A stretch of 6,681 bases of DNA from Frankiaceae bacterium. GTDB taxonomy: Bacteria; Actinomycetota; Actinomycetes; JAVEEB01. The stretch is taken from positions 1 to 6,681 of the forward strand of contig JAVEEB010000292.1 of assembly GCA_030840665.1 (NCBI GenBank), in the 5' to 3' direction. Below are positions 1 through 6,305 of this stretch, one piece after another. Numbering within the stretch: the stretch's first letter is position 1; each line of letters opens with the position of its first letter. The translations under genes were made by a program, and so were the position numbers. The notes under the pieces are model-generated. The model did no database searches. It was given only the letters and a program-made list of their open reading frames with translations, and was not told the DNA's origin.

Positions 1-465
1 GCCTCGTTCCCGGATGCGCTGGACGAGTTCGCCCGGCTGCAGGAAGCGGGCAAGATCCAGCGGATCGGCCTGTCGAACGTGACCGCCGCGCAGCTGGATG
101 AGGCCCAGCAGGTCGTCGACGTGGTGACCGTCTCGAACGCGTTCAGCGTCGTGGACCGCAGCGACGAGGCGATGGTGCAGCGGTGCGCGTCCAGCGGCAT
201 CGCGTACCTTCCGTTCTTCCCGCTCGGCGCCACCACCACGTCATCGGACGCCTCGGCCGCCCGCAACGAGGCCGTACGCGCCGTCGCGGAACGGATCGGC
301 GCCACGCCCATTCAGGTCGCGCTGGCCTGGTTGCTGCAGCACTCGCCCGCCCTGCTCCCGATCCCCGGGACGAGCCAGCTGGCGCACCTCGAGGAAAACC
401 TGGCGGCGGCCGACCTGCTGTTGACCCCGGGCGATGTGGCTGTCCTCGACGGCACACCCCACTGA
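1..465 (+). CDS. Aldo/keto reductase, C-terminal part (5' truncated by window edge)
   Basis: Frame 1 is open from the first base and stops at TGA 463-465, giving the last 154 residues of a protein that begins outside the window. Aldo/keto reductases are cytoplasmic NAD(P)H-dependent TIM-barrel enzymes that reduce aldehydes and ketones and are usually about 280-340 residues, so roughly the second half is present. Visible family signatures are GKIQRIGLSN (residues 17-26 of the fragment), the strand GIAYLPFFPLG (66-76), the helix with ALAWLLQHSP (107-116), and the cofactor-phosphate-binding stretch IPGTS (121-125) followed by HLEEN (129-133). The catalytic Asp/Tyr/Lys/His lie in the missing half, so activity and substrate cannot be judged. 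The protein ends shortly after the last barrel helix, as expected. Nothing in the neighbouring gene shows a shared pathway, and a 162-bp gap separates them. The family call is firm; the subfamily is not assignable. Confidence 0.9.
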   Translation, partial: ASFPDALDEFARLQEAGKIQRIGLSNVTAAQLDEAQQVVDVVTVSNAFSVVDRSDEAMVQRCASSGIAYLPFFPLGATTTSSDASAARNEAVRAVAERIGATPIQVALAWLLQHSPALLPIPGTSQLAHLEENLAAADLLLTPGDVAVLDGTPH

Positions 466-538
466 CCTCACGACGACAGCAGGCCGCGGCGAGGCGTGAG
501 AGCTGGTCCCCGCGTGCCTGGCCCGACCCGTGCGGACC

Positions 539-574
539 TTGACACAAACTGGACATATCGGACAGCGTCGGACA
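539..574 (+). promoter_or_regulatory. Possible GH3 promoter region: TTGACA plus three phased GGACA repeats
   Basis: A perfect TTGACA box lies at 539-544. Just downstream GGACA occurs three times, at 551-555, 560-564 and 570-574, so starts are 9 and 10 bp apart, about one helical turn. The second and third copies sit in a near-tandem 10-bp repeat beginning TCGGACA (558-567 and 568-577). No convincing -10 element lies 16-18 bp after TTGACA, so the box may be coincidental, or the promoter may depend on an activator bound at the phased repeats. Placement upstream of a secreted glycosidase gene fits regulated expression, but the regulator is not identifiable. Confidence 0.3.
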
Positions 575-575
575 C

Positions 576-593
576 GCGTTCAGCAGCGAACGC
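576..593. promoter_or_regulatory. Inverted repeat in the GH3 leader, operator or hairpin candidate
   Basis: GCGTTC (576-581) and GAACGC (588-593) form a perfect 6-bp inverted repeat with a 6-bp spacer. It lies 24 bp upstream of the ribosome binding site of the glycoside hydrolase gene and just after the GGACA repeats. It could be a repressor operator (LacI-family regulators often control glycosidase genes) or a small RNA hairpin in the leader. It does not match the CebR-type palindrome I know of, so no regulator is proposed. Confidence 0.3.
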
Positions 594-617
594 AGGCCCA
601 TCAGTCCACCTGGCTCT

Positions 618-622
618 GGAGG
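618..622 (+). promoter_or_regulatory. Ribosome binding site that fixes the GH3 start
   Basis: GGAGG at 618-622 is a full Shine-Dalgarno core and lies 5 bases before GTG 628-630. This picks the GTG at 628 over the upstream in-frame GTG at 496, which has no such site and would put 44 hydrophilic residues in front of the signal peptide. Confidence 0.8.
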
Positions 623-627
623 TCCCC

Positions 628-2922
628 GTGCCCGGTCACGCGTTCCGTGATCCCCGTCACCGCCGACGCCTAGCGGGAGCTGCCGTCGCCGGCGCGACCG
701 CCCTCGCTCTCGGCCTCATGCCGGTCAGCCCGTCCGTCGCCGCGACGGGGGCGACCGCCGATCCGACGGTCTCCCCCACACCCGCCACCTTGCCGTACAA
801 GAACGCCGCACTGCCCGTCGCGGACCGCGTCCGTGACCTGCTCAGCCGCATGACGCTCGAAGAGAAGGTCGGCCAGATGACCCAGGCCGAACGCGGCGCG
901 GTCGACAGCAACCGCAGCCTCATCACCACGTGGAAGCTCGGGTCGCTGCTGTCCGGCGGCGGCTCGACCCCTGCCACCAATGACCCCGTCGCCTGGGCGG
1001 ACATGGTCGACGCCTACCAGTCGCAGGCCCTCGCGACCCGGCTGCAGATCCCGCTCATCTACGGGGTCGACTCCGTGCACGGTCATGGCAACCTCTATGG
1101 CGCGACGCTCTTCCCGCACAACGTCGGGATGGGTTCGACCCGTGACCCCGCTCTCGTGGCCGCGGAAGAACACGTCACGGCCATCGAGACACGCGCGACG
1201 GGCATCCCGTGGGTCTTCGCCCCGTGCCTGTGCGTCGCGCGCGACGACCGCTGGGGTCGCACGTACGAATCGTTCGGCGAGTCGCCGGACCTCGTGAAGG
1301 CGATGGAGACGTCCATCGACGGCTTCCAGGGCAACGGCAGCACGGACCTCGCGCACAACGACCGGGTGCTCGCCACCGCGAAGCACTTCGCCGGCGACGG
1401 CGACACGACCTACGGCAGCGGCCGCAACAGCGCTGGTGCGTTCGGCAGCGACTACCCGATCGACCAGGGCATCACGCAGGTCAGCCGGTCGCACTTCGAG
1501 CAGATCGATCTGTCGCCCTACATCCCGGCGGTGCAGGTGCACAACGTCGGATCCGTCATGCCTTCCTACTCGAGCCTCGACCTGACCAACGACGGGCTCG
1601 GCAACCCCGTGAAAATGCATGCCAACAAGGAATACCTCCAGGGTTGGCTCAAGAACAGGATCGGCTTCGACGGGTTCGTGATCAGTGACTACAACGGTAT
1701 CCACCAGATCCCGCCGCTGAGCCCGAACGACTCTCCCACCTACGCGCAGGTCGTCACGGGCGTCAACGCCGGCATCGACCTGATGATGGAGCCGAACGAC
1801 TACCAGAAGTTCGAGACCCGTCTCATCGCCGCGGTCAACGCCGGTGACGTCACCATGGCGCGCGTCAACGACGCGGTCTCGCGCATCCTGACGAAGAAGT
1901 TCCAGCTCGGACTGTTCGAGCACCCGTTCGCCGACCGTACCAACATCGCCACGATCGGGTCAGCGGACCACCGCGCCGTCGCGCGGCAGGCGGCGGCAGA
2001 ATCCCAGGTGCTGTTGAAGAACAGGGACAACGCGCTCCCGATCAGCCCGACCGCCAACGTCTACGTCGCCGGCCGCAGCGCCGACAACCTGCAGAACCAG
2101 GCAGGCGGCTGGACGATCACGTGGCAGGGCTCGGGTAACAGCACGAAGGGCACGACCATCCTGCAAGGTATGCAGCAGGTGGCGCCAGGTGCGCACATCA
2201 CGTACAGCCTGGACGCGTCCGCCCCGATGACCGGCAGCGATGTCGGTGTCGTCGTCGTCGGCGAGACGTCGTACGCCGAAGGCTTCGGTGACGTCGGTGG
2301 CCCGCAGTGGGCGTATGACCCTGTCGACAACAACGTCCCGCGCGAACCGAAGACGATGGAGCTCAAGCAACAGGACCAGGACACGATCAACAAGGTCTGT
2401 ACGGCGCTGCCGAAGTGCGTCGTGCTGATCGTGTCGGGCCGGCCGCAGATCGTCACGCCGCAGCTCGACAAGATCGACGCGCTCGTGGCGTCGTGGCTGC
2501 CGGGCACGGAGGGCGAAGGCGTGGCGGACGTGCTGTTCGGCCGGGTCGGGTTCACCGGCCAGCTGTCGCTGTCCTGGCCGCGGGAGGCGTCGCAGGAGCC
2601 GATCAACGTCGGTGACGCGAACTACAACCCGCTGTATCCGTTCGGCTGGGGGCTCACGACGAGCGCCTCGGGGAACCACCGCGCCACGGAGGCCGACCTG
2701 CGGCTCGCGCGGTCGATCGTCGCGGGCACGAAGACGGAAAACGCCGCGACGCTCACCCGGCTCGTCACGGGAGTGCGCTTGCTCGTGCAGGCACGGGTGC
2801 CGGCCAACGCCACCGGCGTGCCGTCGGCGACCTCGGTCGCGATCGCCAACGCAGACGTGGCAGCCCTGCGCGGTGACGGGATCAAGGCGCTGCGGACTCT
2901 CCTCGGCGCCCTGCACAGCTAG
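628..2922 (+). CDS. Secreted glycoside hydrolase family 3 (exo-beta-glucanase/beta-glucosidase type)
   Basis: The product is 764 residues from GTG 628. GH3 exo-acting enzymes remove glucose from beta-glucans and cello-oligosaccharides by a retaining mechanism. The N-terminus is a signal peptide: Arg-rich 7-14, hydrophobic 15-34, likely cleavage after SVA (residue 38). RRR-L-A leaves Sec versus Tat open, and no lipobox Cys is present. The (beta/alpha)8 domain holds VDSVHGHGN (147-155, D148 probable glucose-binding), ARDDRWGRTYESFGE (204-218), KHFAGDGDT (252-260) and ISDYNG (352-357), with D354 as predicted nucleophile. The second domain holds AGGWTITWQG (492-501), GETSYAEGFGD (545-555) with E551 as predicted acid/base, a Cys pair C591/C597 placed like a disulfide in barley exoglucanase ExoI, and NVGDANYNPLYPFGWGL near residues 660-676. 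From memory, order and motifs follow plant ExoI closely. Beyond residue about 678 an 86-residue tail is unassigned. Substrate preference (beta-1,3, 1,4 or 1,6) is inference. Confidence 0.93.
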   Translation: MPGHAFRDPRHRRRLAGAAVAGATALALGLMPVSPSVAATGATADPTVSPTPATLPYKNAALPVADRVRDLLSRMTLEEKVGQMTQAERGAVDSNRSLITTWKLGSLLSGGGSTPATNDPVAWADMVDAYQSQALATRLQIPLIYGVDSVHGHGNLYGATLFPHNVGMGSTRDPALVAAEEHVTAIETRATGIPWVFAPCLCVARDDRWGRTYESFGESPDLVKAMETSIDGFQGNGSTDLAHNDRVLATAKHFAGDGDTTYGSGRNSAGAFGSDYPIDQGITQVSRSHFEQIDLSPYIPAVQVHNVGSVMPSYSSLDLTNDGLGNPVKMHANKEYLQGWLKNRIGFDGFVISDYNGIHQIPPLSPNDSPTYAQVVTGVNAGIDLMMEPNDYQKFETRLIAAVNAGDVTMARVNDAVSRILTKKFQLGLFEHPFADRTNIATIGSADHRAVARQAAAESQVLLKNRDNALPISPTANVYVAGRSADNLQNQAGGWTITWQGSGNSTKGTTILQGMQQVAPGAHITYSLDASAPMTGSDVGVVVVGETSYAEGFGDVGGPQWAYDPVDNNVPREPKTMELKQQDQDTINKVCTALPKCVVLIVSGRPQIVTPQLDKIDALVASWLPGTEGEGVADVLFGRVGFTGQLSLSWPREASQEPINVGDANYNPLYPFGWGLTTSASGNHRATEADLRLARSIVAGTKTENAATLTRLVTGVRLLVQARVPANATGVPSATSVAIANADVAALRGDGIKALRTLLGALHS

Positions 2923-2936
2923 CACCGAACCGTCGG

Positions 2937-2982
2937 GACGGCGGCGGCCAGGCGGGTTTCGGCCCGCGTGACCGCCGCCGTC
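2937..2982 (+). terminator. GC-rich hairpin after the GH3 gene, probable terminator
   Basis: Fourteen bases after the GH3 stop, an 11-bp perfect stem pairs 2937-2947 (GACGGCGGCGG) with 2972-2982 (CCGCCGCCGTC). The intervening segment contains a second hairpin, GCGGG 2952-2956 with CCCGC 2963-2967 and loop TTTCGG. There is no T-tract, as is common for actinobacterial terminators. It lies between two genes in the same direction and leaves about 60 bp for the helicase promoter. It may instead act as an mRNA 3' stabiliser. Confidence 0.6.
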
Positions 2983-3044
2983 GCGTAGGCGGCCATCAGC
3001 CCCGGATTCGTCCGTTCGACCTGTAGTGCGAGACCCTGGTGGCT

Positions 3045-4847
3045 ATGACTGACGACACGGTGTCTGCTGACGACACGACCGACGACGACGCCACCACCTT
3101 CGCCGACCTCGGATTGCGCGAGGAACTCCTGCGCCCGCTGACGGCGATGGGGTACGAAGAGCCGACCCCGATCCAGCGGGAGGCGATCCCGCCGCTGTTG
3201 GCCGGCCGCGACCTCGTCGGCCAGGCGGCCACCGGCACGGGCAAGACCGCGGCCTTCGCGCTGCCGATCCTGCAGCACGTCGCCGACGACGGCCGTCGCG
3301 GCAACCCCAGCGCCCTGATCCTGGTGCCCACGCGGGAGCTCGCCGTTCAGGTGTCCGAGGCGTTCCACCGCTACGGCCACGACCTCGGGCTGCGAGTGGT
3401 CCCGATCTACGGCGGCCAGCCGATCGGCCGCCAGCTGCGCACCCTCGAGCAGGGCGTCGACGTCGTCGTCGCCACTCCGGGCCGCGCCCTGGATCACCTT
3501 GCGCGCAGGACCCTGCGCCTCGACGGCGTCCGCACCGTGGTGCTCGACGAGGCCGACGAGATGCTCGACATGGGCTTCGCCGACGACATCGAGGCGATTC
3601 TGGACGCGGCGCCGAAAGAGCGGCAGACGGTGCTGTTCTCCGCGACGTTGCCGCCCCGCATCGCGGGCATGGCGCGCAAGTACCTCCGCGACGCTGTCCG
3701 CATCGAGATCGGCAGGGACACGCCCGCTGCCGGGGACACGCCGCTGGTACGACAGACGGCCTACGTGGTGCCGCGCGCCTCGAAGCCGGCGGCCCTCGGC
3801 CGCGTGCTCGACCTCGAATCGCCGACCGCCGCGATCGTGTTCTGCCGCACCCGCGAAGAGGTCGACTCCCTCGCCGAGACGCTGAACGGCCGCGGTTACC
3901 GCGCCGAAGCCCTGCACGGCGGCATGACCCAGGAGCAGCGCGACCGCGTCATGGGCCGCCTCCGCAACCAGACGGCGGACCTCCTCGTCGCGACGGACGT
4001 TGCGGCTCGTGGCCTCGACATCGACCACCTGACGCACGTCGTCAACTACAACGTGCCGTCCGCACCCGCCGCGTACGTGCACCGCATCGGCCGCGTCGGC
4101 CGCGCGGGCCGCGAAGGCGTGGCCATCACGCTCGCGGAGCCGCGCGAACACCGCATGCTCAAAGTCATCGAACGCGTCACCGGCCAGCAGATCGACATCG
4201 AGAAGGTGCCGACGGTCGCCGACCTGCGCGCCAAGCGCATGGAGATGACGCGGGCCGCGCTGCACGAGAGCCTGCTGGAAGACGACCTGGAGCACTTCCG
4301 CGTCGTCGTCGAGACACTCACCGACGAGTTCGACCTCATGGAGATCGCGCTCGCCGCGGTCAAGCTCGCGCACGAAGCGAGCGGCCCGTCGGACGAGGAC
4401 GACGAGATCCCCGAGGTCGTGCACCGCCCGCGCGAGGACCGCCCCGTCCGATCGCAGCAGAGCTACGGAGGCGGCGGCGGCAGCGGCGGCGGTGGCGACG
4501 AGCGCCCCCGAGCCGACGGCCGACCCCCCCGCGTCCGGCCGATCGACGAGAACGGCGAGCCGATCCGGCACAAGCGGACGACCGGCCCGTCGGCCGGTAT
4601 GACGCGCCTGTTCATCCAGGCCGGCCGCGCCGCTGGCATCCGGCCCCAGGACATCGTGGGCGCCATCGCCAACGAGTCCCGGTTGAGCGGCCGCGACATC
4701 GGCGCGATCCAGATCGCCGATCGGTTCGCCATCGTGGAAGTGCCATCGGACGCCGCCGAGGAAGTCATCGACGCCTTGCGTTCCACGACGTTGAAGGGCC
4801 GCAAGTTCGCCGTGCGACTCGACCGCGACGCGCCCAGCGGCTCCTAG
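3045..4847 (+). CDS. DEAD-box ATP-dependent RNA helicase with DbpA-type RNA-binding domain (CsdA/DeaD-like)
   Basis: The product is 600 residues from ATG 3045; a GTG six bases upstream (3039) is an alternative start, and neither has a good ribosome binding site. DEAD-box helicases unwind short RNA duplexes in ribosome assembly, mRNA decay and cold adaptation. All motifs are intact: Q motif with F19 and TPIQ (41-44), Walker A ATGTGKT (62-68), PTRELA (95-100), TPGR (144-147), DEAD (168-171), SAT (199-201), VFCRT (265-269), ATDVAARGLDI (316-326) and HRIGRVGR (346-353). An acidic stretch (447-454) and a glycine-rich linker (475-484) lead to a C-terminal RRM-like DbpA/CsdA RNA-binding domain, about 518-595, starting GMTRLFIQAGR and including DIVGAI and GRDIGAI. 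The N-terminus (1-17) is acidic and low complexity. Length and architecture match actinobacterial CsdA/DeaD proteins; cold induction is inference from the family. It is a single-gene unit converging on the MFS gene. Confidence 0.95.
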   Translation: MTDDTVSADDTTDDDATTFADLGLREELLRPLTAMGYEEPTPIQREAIPPLLAGRDLVGQAATGTGKTAAFALPILQHVADDGRRGNPSALILVPTRELAVQVSEAFHRYGHDLGLRVVPIYGGQPIGRQLRTLEQGVDVVVATPGRALDHLARRTLRLDGVRTVVLDEADEMLDMGFADDIEAILDAAPKERQTVLFSATLPPRIAGMARKYLRDAVRIEIGRDTPAAGDTPLVRQTAYVVPRASKPAALGRVLDLESPTAAIVFCRTREEVDSLAETLNGRGYRAEALHGGMTQEQRDRVMGRLRNQTADLLVATDVAARGLDIDHLTHVVNYNVPSAPAAYVHRIGRVGRAGREGVAITLAEPREHRMLKVIERVTGQQIDIEKVPTVADLRAKRMEMTRAALHESLLEDDLEHFRVVVETLTDEFDLMEIALAAVKLAHEASGPSDEDDEIPEVVHRPREDRPVRSQQSYGGGGGSGGGGDERPRADGRPPRVRPIDENGEPIRHKRTTGPSAGMTRLFIQAGRAAGIRPQDIVGAIANESRLSGRDIGAIQIADRFAIVEVPSDAAEEVIDALRSTTLKGRKFAVRLDRDAPSGS

Positions 4848-4860
4848 CGCGGCCGGCAGC

Positions 4861-4900
4861 CGGGGTGGTCACTCGGACGCCGTGGTGGTCACTCGGACGC
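4861..4900. repeat. Two tandem copies of a 20-bp unit in the convergent gap
   Basis: Copy 1 is 4861-4880 and copy 2 is 4881-4900; they differ only at the third base (G4863 versus T4883). The shared part is GGTGGTCACTCGGACGC. The array fills most of the 58-bp space between the helicase stop (4847) and the MFS stop codon (4906-4908) and lies outside both reading frames. It looks like a recent slippage duplication. It forms no strong hairpin, so it is not an obvious terminator. Confidence 0.85.
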
Positions 4901-4905
4901 CTCGG

Positions 4906-6276
4906 TCAGGGTTCGAGTGTGGGCGGCAGCGGGCGCAGCCGGCTCAGGTCGTGCTTGTCGCGGGTCGCGCGGCGTAGTCGCACGACGGCGACGATCCCGG
5001 CAGCCCAGACGAGGTACTGGGTCGAGAAGGCGATTTTGAGGGCGGACAGTGAATACTGCCCCTGCCCCTGCGACGGCGGGGCGTGGTCGAGGATCACGCC
5101 GATCATGGCGATGACGAGCACCGCCGCGACGAACCCGCCCACGTTCACGATGCCGGTCGCCGTTCCGATCCGCGTGGCAGGGTTGAACGTTCGCGCGTAG
5201 TCGAAGCCGATCGCCGAGGCCGGCCCGGTCGTCGCGAGGCTCAGCACGAGCAGCACCAGGACCCAGAGCGGCACGCGGCCGGGCCACGCCAGCACGACCG
5301 TCCACATCCCGGCCGCGACACCGGCGACGCCGAGGACGAACCAGGACCGGTAGAAGGGCAGCCGGCCGATGAGCGTGCCCAGCGCAGGACCGATGACCAT
5401 GCCGCTGACCGTCAGGAGCGTCAACAGCCCGCCGGCCGTGCCCGCGGACAGGCCCTCGCCCTGGACGAGGAACGGGAAGCCCCACAGCACGGTGAACACC
5501 AGCCCCGGAAACATGGTGACGAGGTGCGCGACGAGGCCCAGTTTGGTGCCCGGCTCCCGCCACGCGGCGGCGACTGACGCGCGGACGCGATGAGCCTCTT
5601 CGCGGAGGCCGACGCGCAGCGGCTCCTCCTCCCACCCCGGCGGGCCGGTGTGCACTCCGAAGGCGACCGCAACGCAGGCAATCACGGAAACGCACGCGGC
5701 ACCGAGGAAGGTTGCCTGCCAGCCGTTGTGCACCAGCGAAGCGACGAGGGGATTGGCCGAGACGACCGCGCCGAGCGCGCCGACCTGGCCCGTCAGCTGG
5801 ACGAGCAGCGGGTTCCACCGGGGCGGGAACCACGCGACGAGCAGCCGCAGCACGCTGATGAAGGTCATCCCGTCACCGGCGCCGATGAGAAGGCGAGCGA
5901 GCAGCGCGGGGGCGAAACCGTGCGCGATCGCGAACCAGGCCTGGCCGATTGCCATGACAAGCGCGCCCGTGGCGATCAGCCGCTTGGCGCCGAACCGGTC
6001 GAGGAGGACGCCGACGGGGATCTGCATACCGGCGTACACGAGCAATTGCGCCATGGCGAACGTCGACAGCTGCGATGCCGAGATGTGGAACCGTTCGCGC
6101 GCCGCATCCCCGGCGACGCCGAGGGAGAAGCGCTGGAAGATCGCCGCCGTATAGGCGCCCGCGCCGATGCCCCACACGACGTACGCGCGGAGCGGCACGA
6201 AGCGCGGGCGGGGGGTGCGGAGGCGGCGGACAAAGGAGGTGGTCAAGAAATCCACTGTACGGACGGCCGTTGACAT
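4906..6276 (-). CDS. MFS transporter, 12 predicted transmembrane helices
   Basis: The product is 456 residues on the minus strand from ATG 6276-6274. Major facilitator superfamily proteins are inner-membrane secondary transporters driven by ion gradients. About twelve hydrophobic segments are visible, near residues 31-50, 70-92, 99-118, 122-143, 160-183, 187-208, 245-270, 280-302, 311-331, 336-356, 371-397 and 415-435, with a hydrophilic central loop at 211-243. The loop after helix 2 carries the MFS signature GVLLDRFGAKR (89-99). The N-terminal 30 and C-terminal 20 residues are basic and likely cytoplasmic. No in-frame start exists upstream because a TGA lies five codons before the ATG. The only ribosome-binding-like sequence, AAAAGG, is 4 bases away and sits inside the ArsR-candidate palindrome. 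Divergent arrangement with the arsR gene suggests co-regulation. Substrate and direction of transport are not recognisable. Confidence 0.9.
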   Translation of the reverse strand: MSTAVRTVDFLTTSFVRRLRTPRPRFVPLRAYVVWGIGAGAYTAAIFQRFSLGVAGDAARERFHISASQLSTFAMAQLLVYAGMQIPVGVLLDRFGAKRLIATGALVMAIGQAWFAIAHGFAPALLARLLIGAGDGMTFISVLRLLVAWFPPRWNPLLVQLTGQVGALGAVVSANPLVASLVHNGWQATFLGAACVSVIACVAVAFGVHTGPPGWEEEPLRVGLREEAHRVRASVAAAWREPGTKLGLVAHLVTMFPGLVFTVLWGFPFLVQGEGLSAGTAGGLLTLLTVSGMVIGPALGTLIGRLPFYRSWFVLGVAGVAAGMWTVVLAWPGRVPLWVLVLLVLSLATTGPASAIGFDYARTFNPATRIGTATGIVNVGGFVAAVLVIAMIGVILDHAPPSQGQGQYSLSALKIAFSTQYLVWAAGIVAVVRLRRATRDKHDLSRLRPLPPTLEP

Positions 6277-6299
6277 GTGACCTTTTGGTCACCTATTCT
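6270..6299 (+). promoter_or_regulatory. arsR promoter, near-consensus, likely leaderless transcript
   Basis: A perfect -35 box TTGACA (6270-6275), an 18-bp spacer and a -10 box TATTCT (6294-6299) form a housekeeping-sigma promoter. Six bases follow the -10 before GTG 6306, so transcription should begin on or next to the start codon. No Shine-Dalgarno sequence is present upstream of that GTG (the sequence there is CTCCACCT), consistent with leaderless translation, which is common in actinobacteria. The -35 box overlaps the first codon of the divergent MFS gene. Confidence 0.75.
6277..6292. promoter_or_regulatory. Perfect palindrome in the promoter spacer, probable ArsR operator
   Basis: GTGACC-TTTT-GGTCAC is a perfect inverted repeat with 6-bp arms and a 4-bp T-rich centre. 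It lies entirely between the -35 and -10 boxes of the arsR promoter, so a bound dimer would exclude RNA polymerase. It also directly abuts the MFS start codon (6274-6276) and covers its ribosome-binding-like sequence. ArsR-family dimers typically bind imperfect 12-2-12 type or shorter palindromes at their own promoters, so autoregulation is the natural reading. The identity of the bound protein is inference from position. Confidence 0.7.
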
Positions 6300-6305
6300 C
6301 CACCT

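Noticed and set aside
467..500. Hairpin CTCACG (467-472) with CGTGAG (495-500) as a terminator for the AKR gene
   Set aside because: Only a 6-bp stem with a 22-base loop and no T-tract; too weak to call, although the position right after the stop codon is suitable.
496..627. N-terminal extension of GH3 from GTG 496
   Set aside because: It would place 44 non-conserved residues before a normal signal peptide, while GTG 628 has a full GGAGG site 5 bases upstream.
636..650. TCACG-CGTTC-CGTGA inverted repeat at the start of the GH3 coding region
   Set aside because: Five-bp arms inside codons for the signal peptide, easily expected by chance at this GC content. The shared CACGCGTTC with 573-581 is probably also chance.
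670..1923. 417-codon open frame on the minus strand, antisense to GH3
   Set aside because: Same explanation: no recognisable domain, biased composition, and full overlap with a well-supported gene.
4468..4498. GGC-rich run as a DNA repeat or RGG box
   Set aside because: It encodes the glycine linker of the helicase in frame. Arg-Gly-Gly units are not present, so it is a flexible spacer rather than an RGG motif or a separate repeat element.
2919..4571. 550-codon open frame on the minus strand, antisense to the helicase
   Set aside because: The plus-strand helicase has every family motif intact. The antisense translation is Arg/Ala/Val/Asp-rich low-information sequence, as expected for a shadow frame in high-GC DNA.
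4853..4863. CCGGCAGCCGG palindrome as a shared terminator for the convergent genes
   Set aside because: The usable stem is only 4 bp around a 3-base loop, and no T-tract follows on either strand.
5083..6273. Several plus-strand open frames opposite the MFS gene
   Set aside because: They are antisense shadows of a clear 12-helix membrane protein, with charged low-complexity translations and no start-site support.
6075..6305. N-terminal extension of the ArsR protein from an upstream start
   Set aside because: The extension is Arg/Gly-rich, overlaps the MFS gene and reads through the -35, palindrome and -10. The family's normal N-terminus begins just after GTG 6306.
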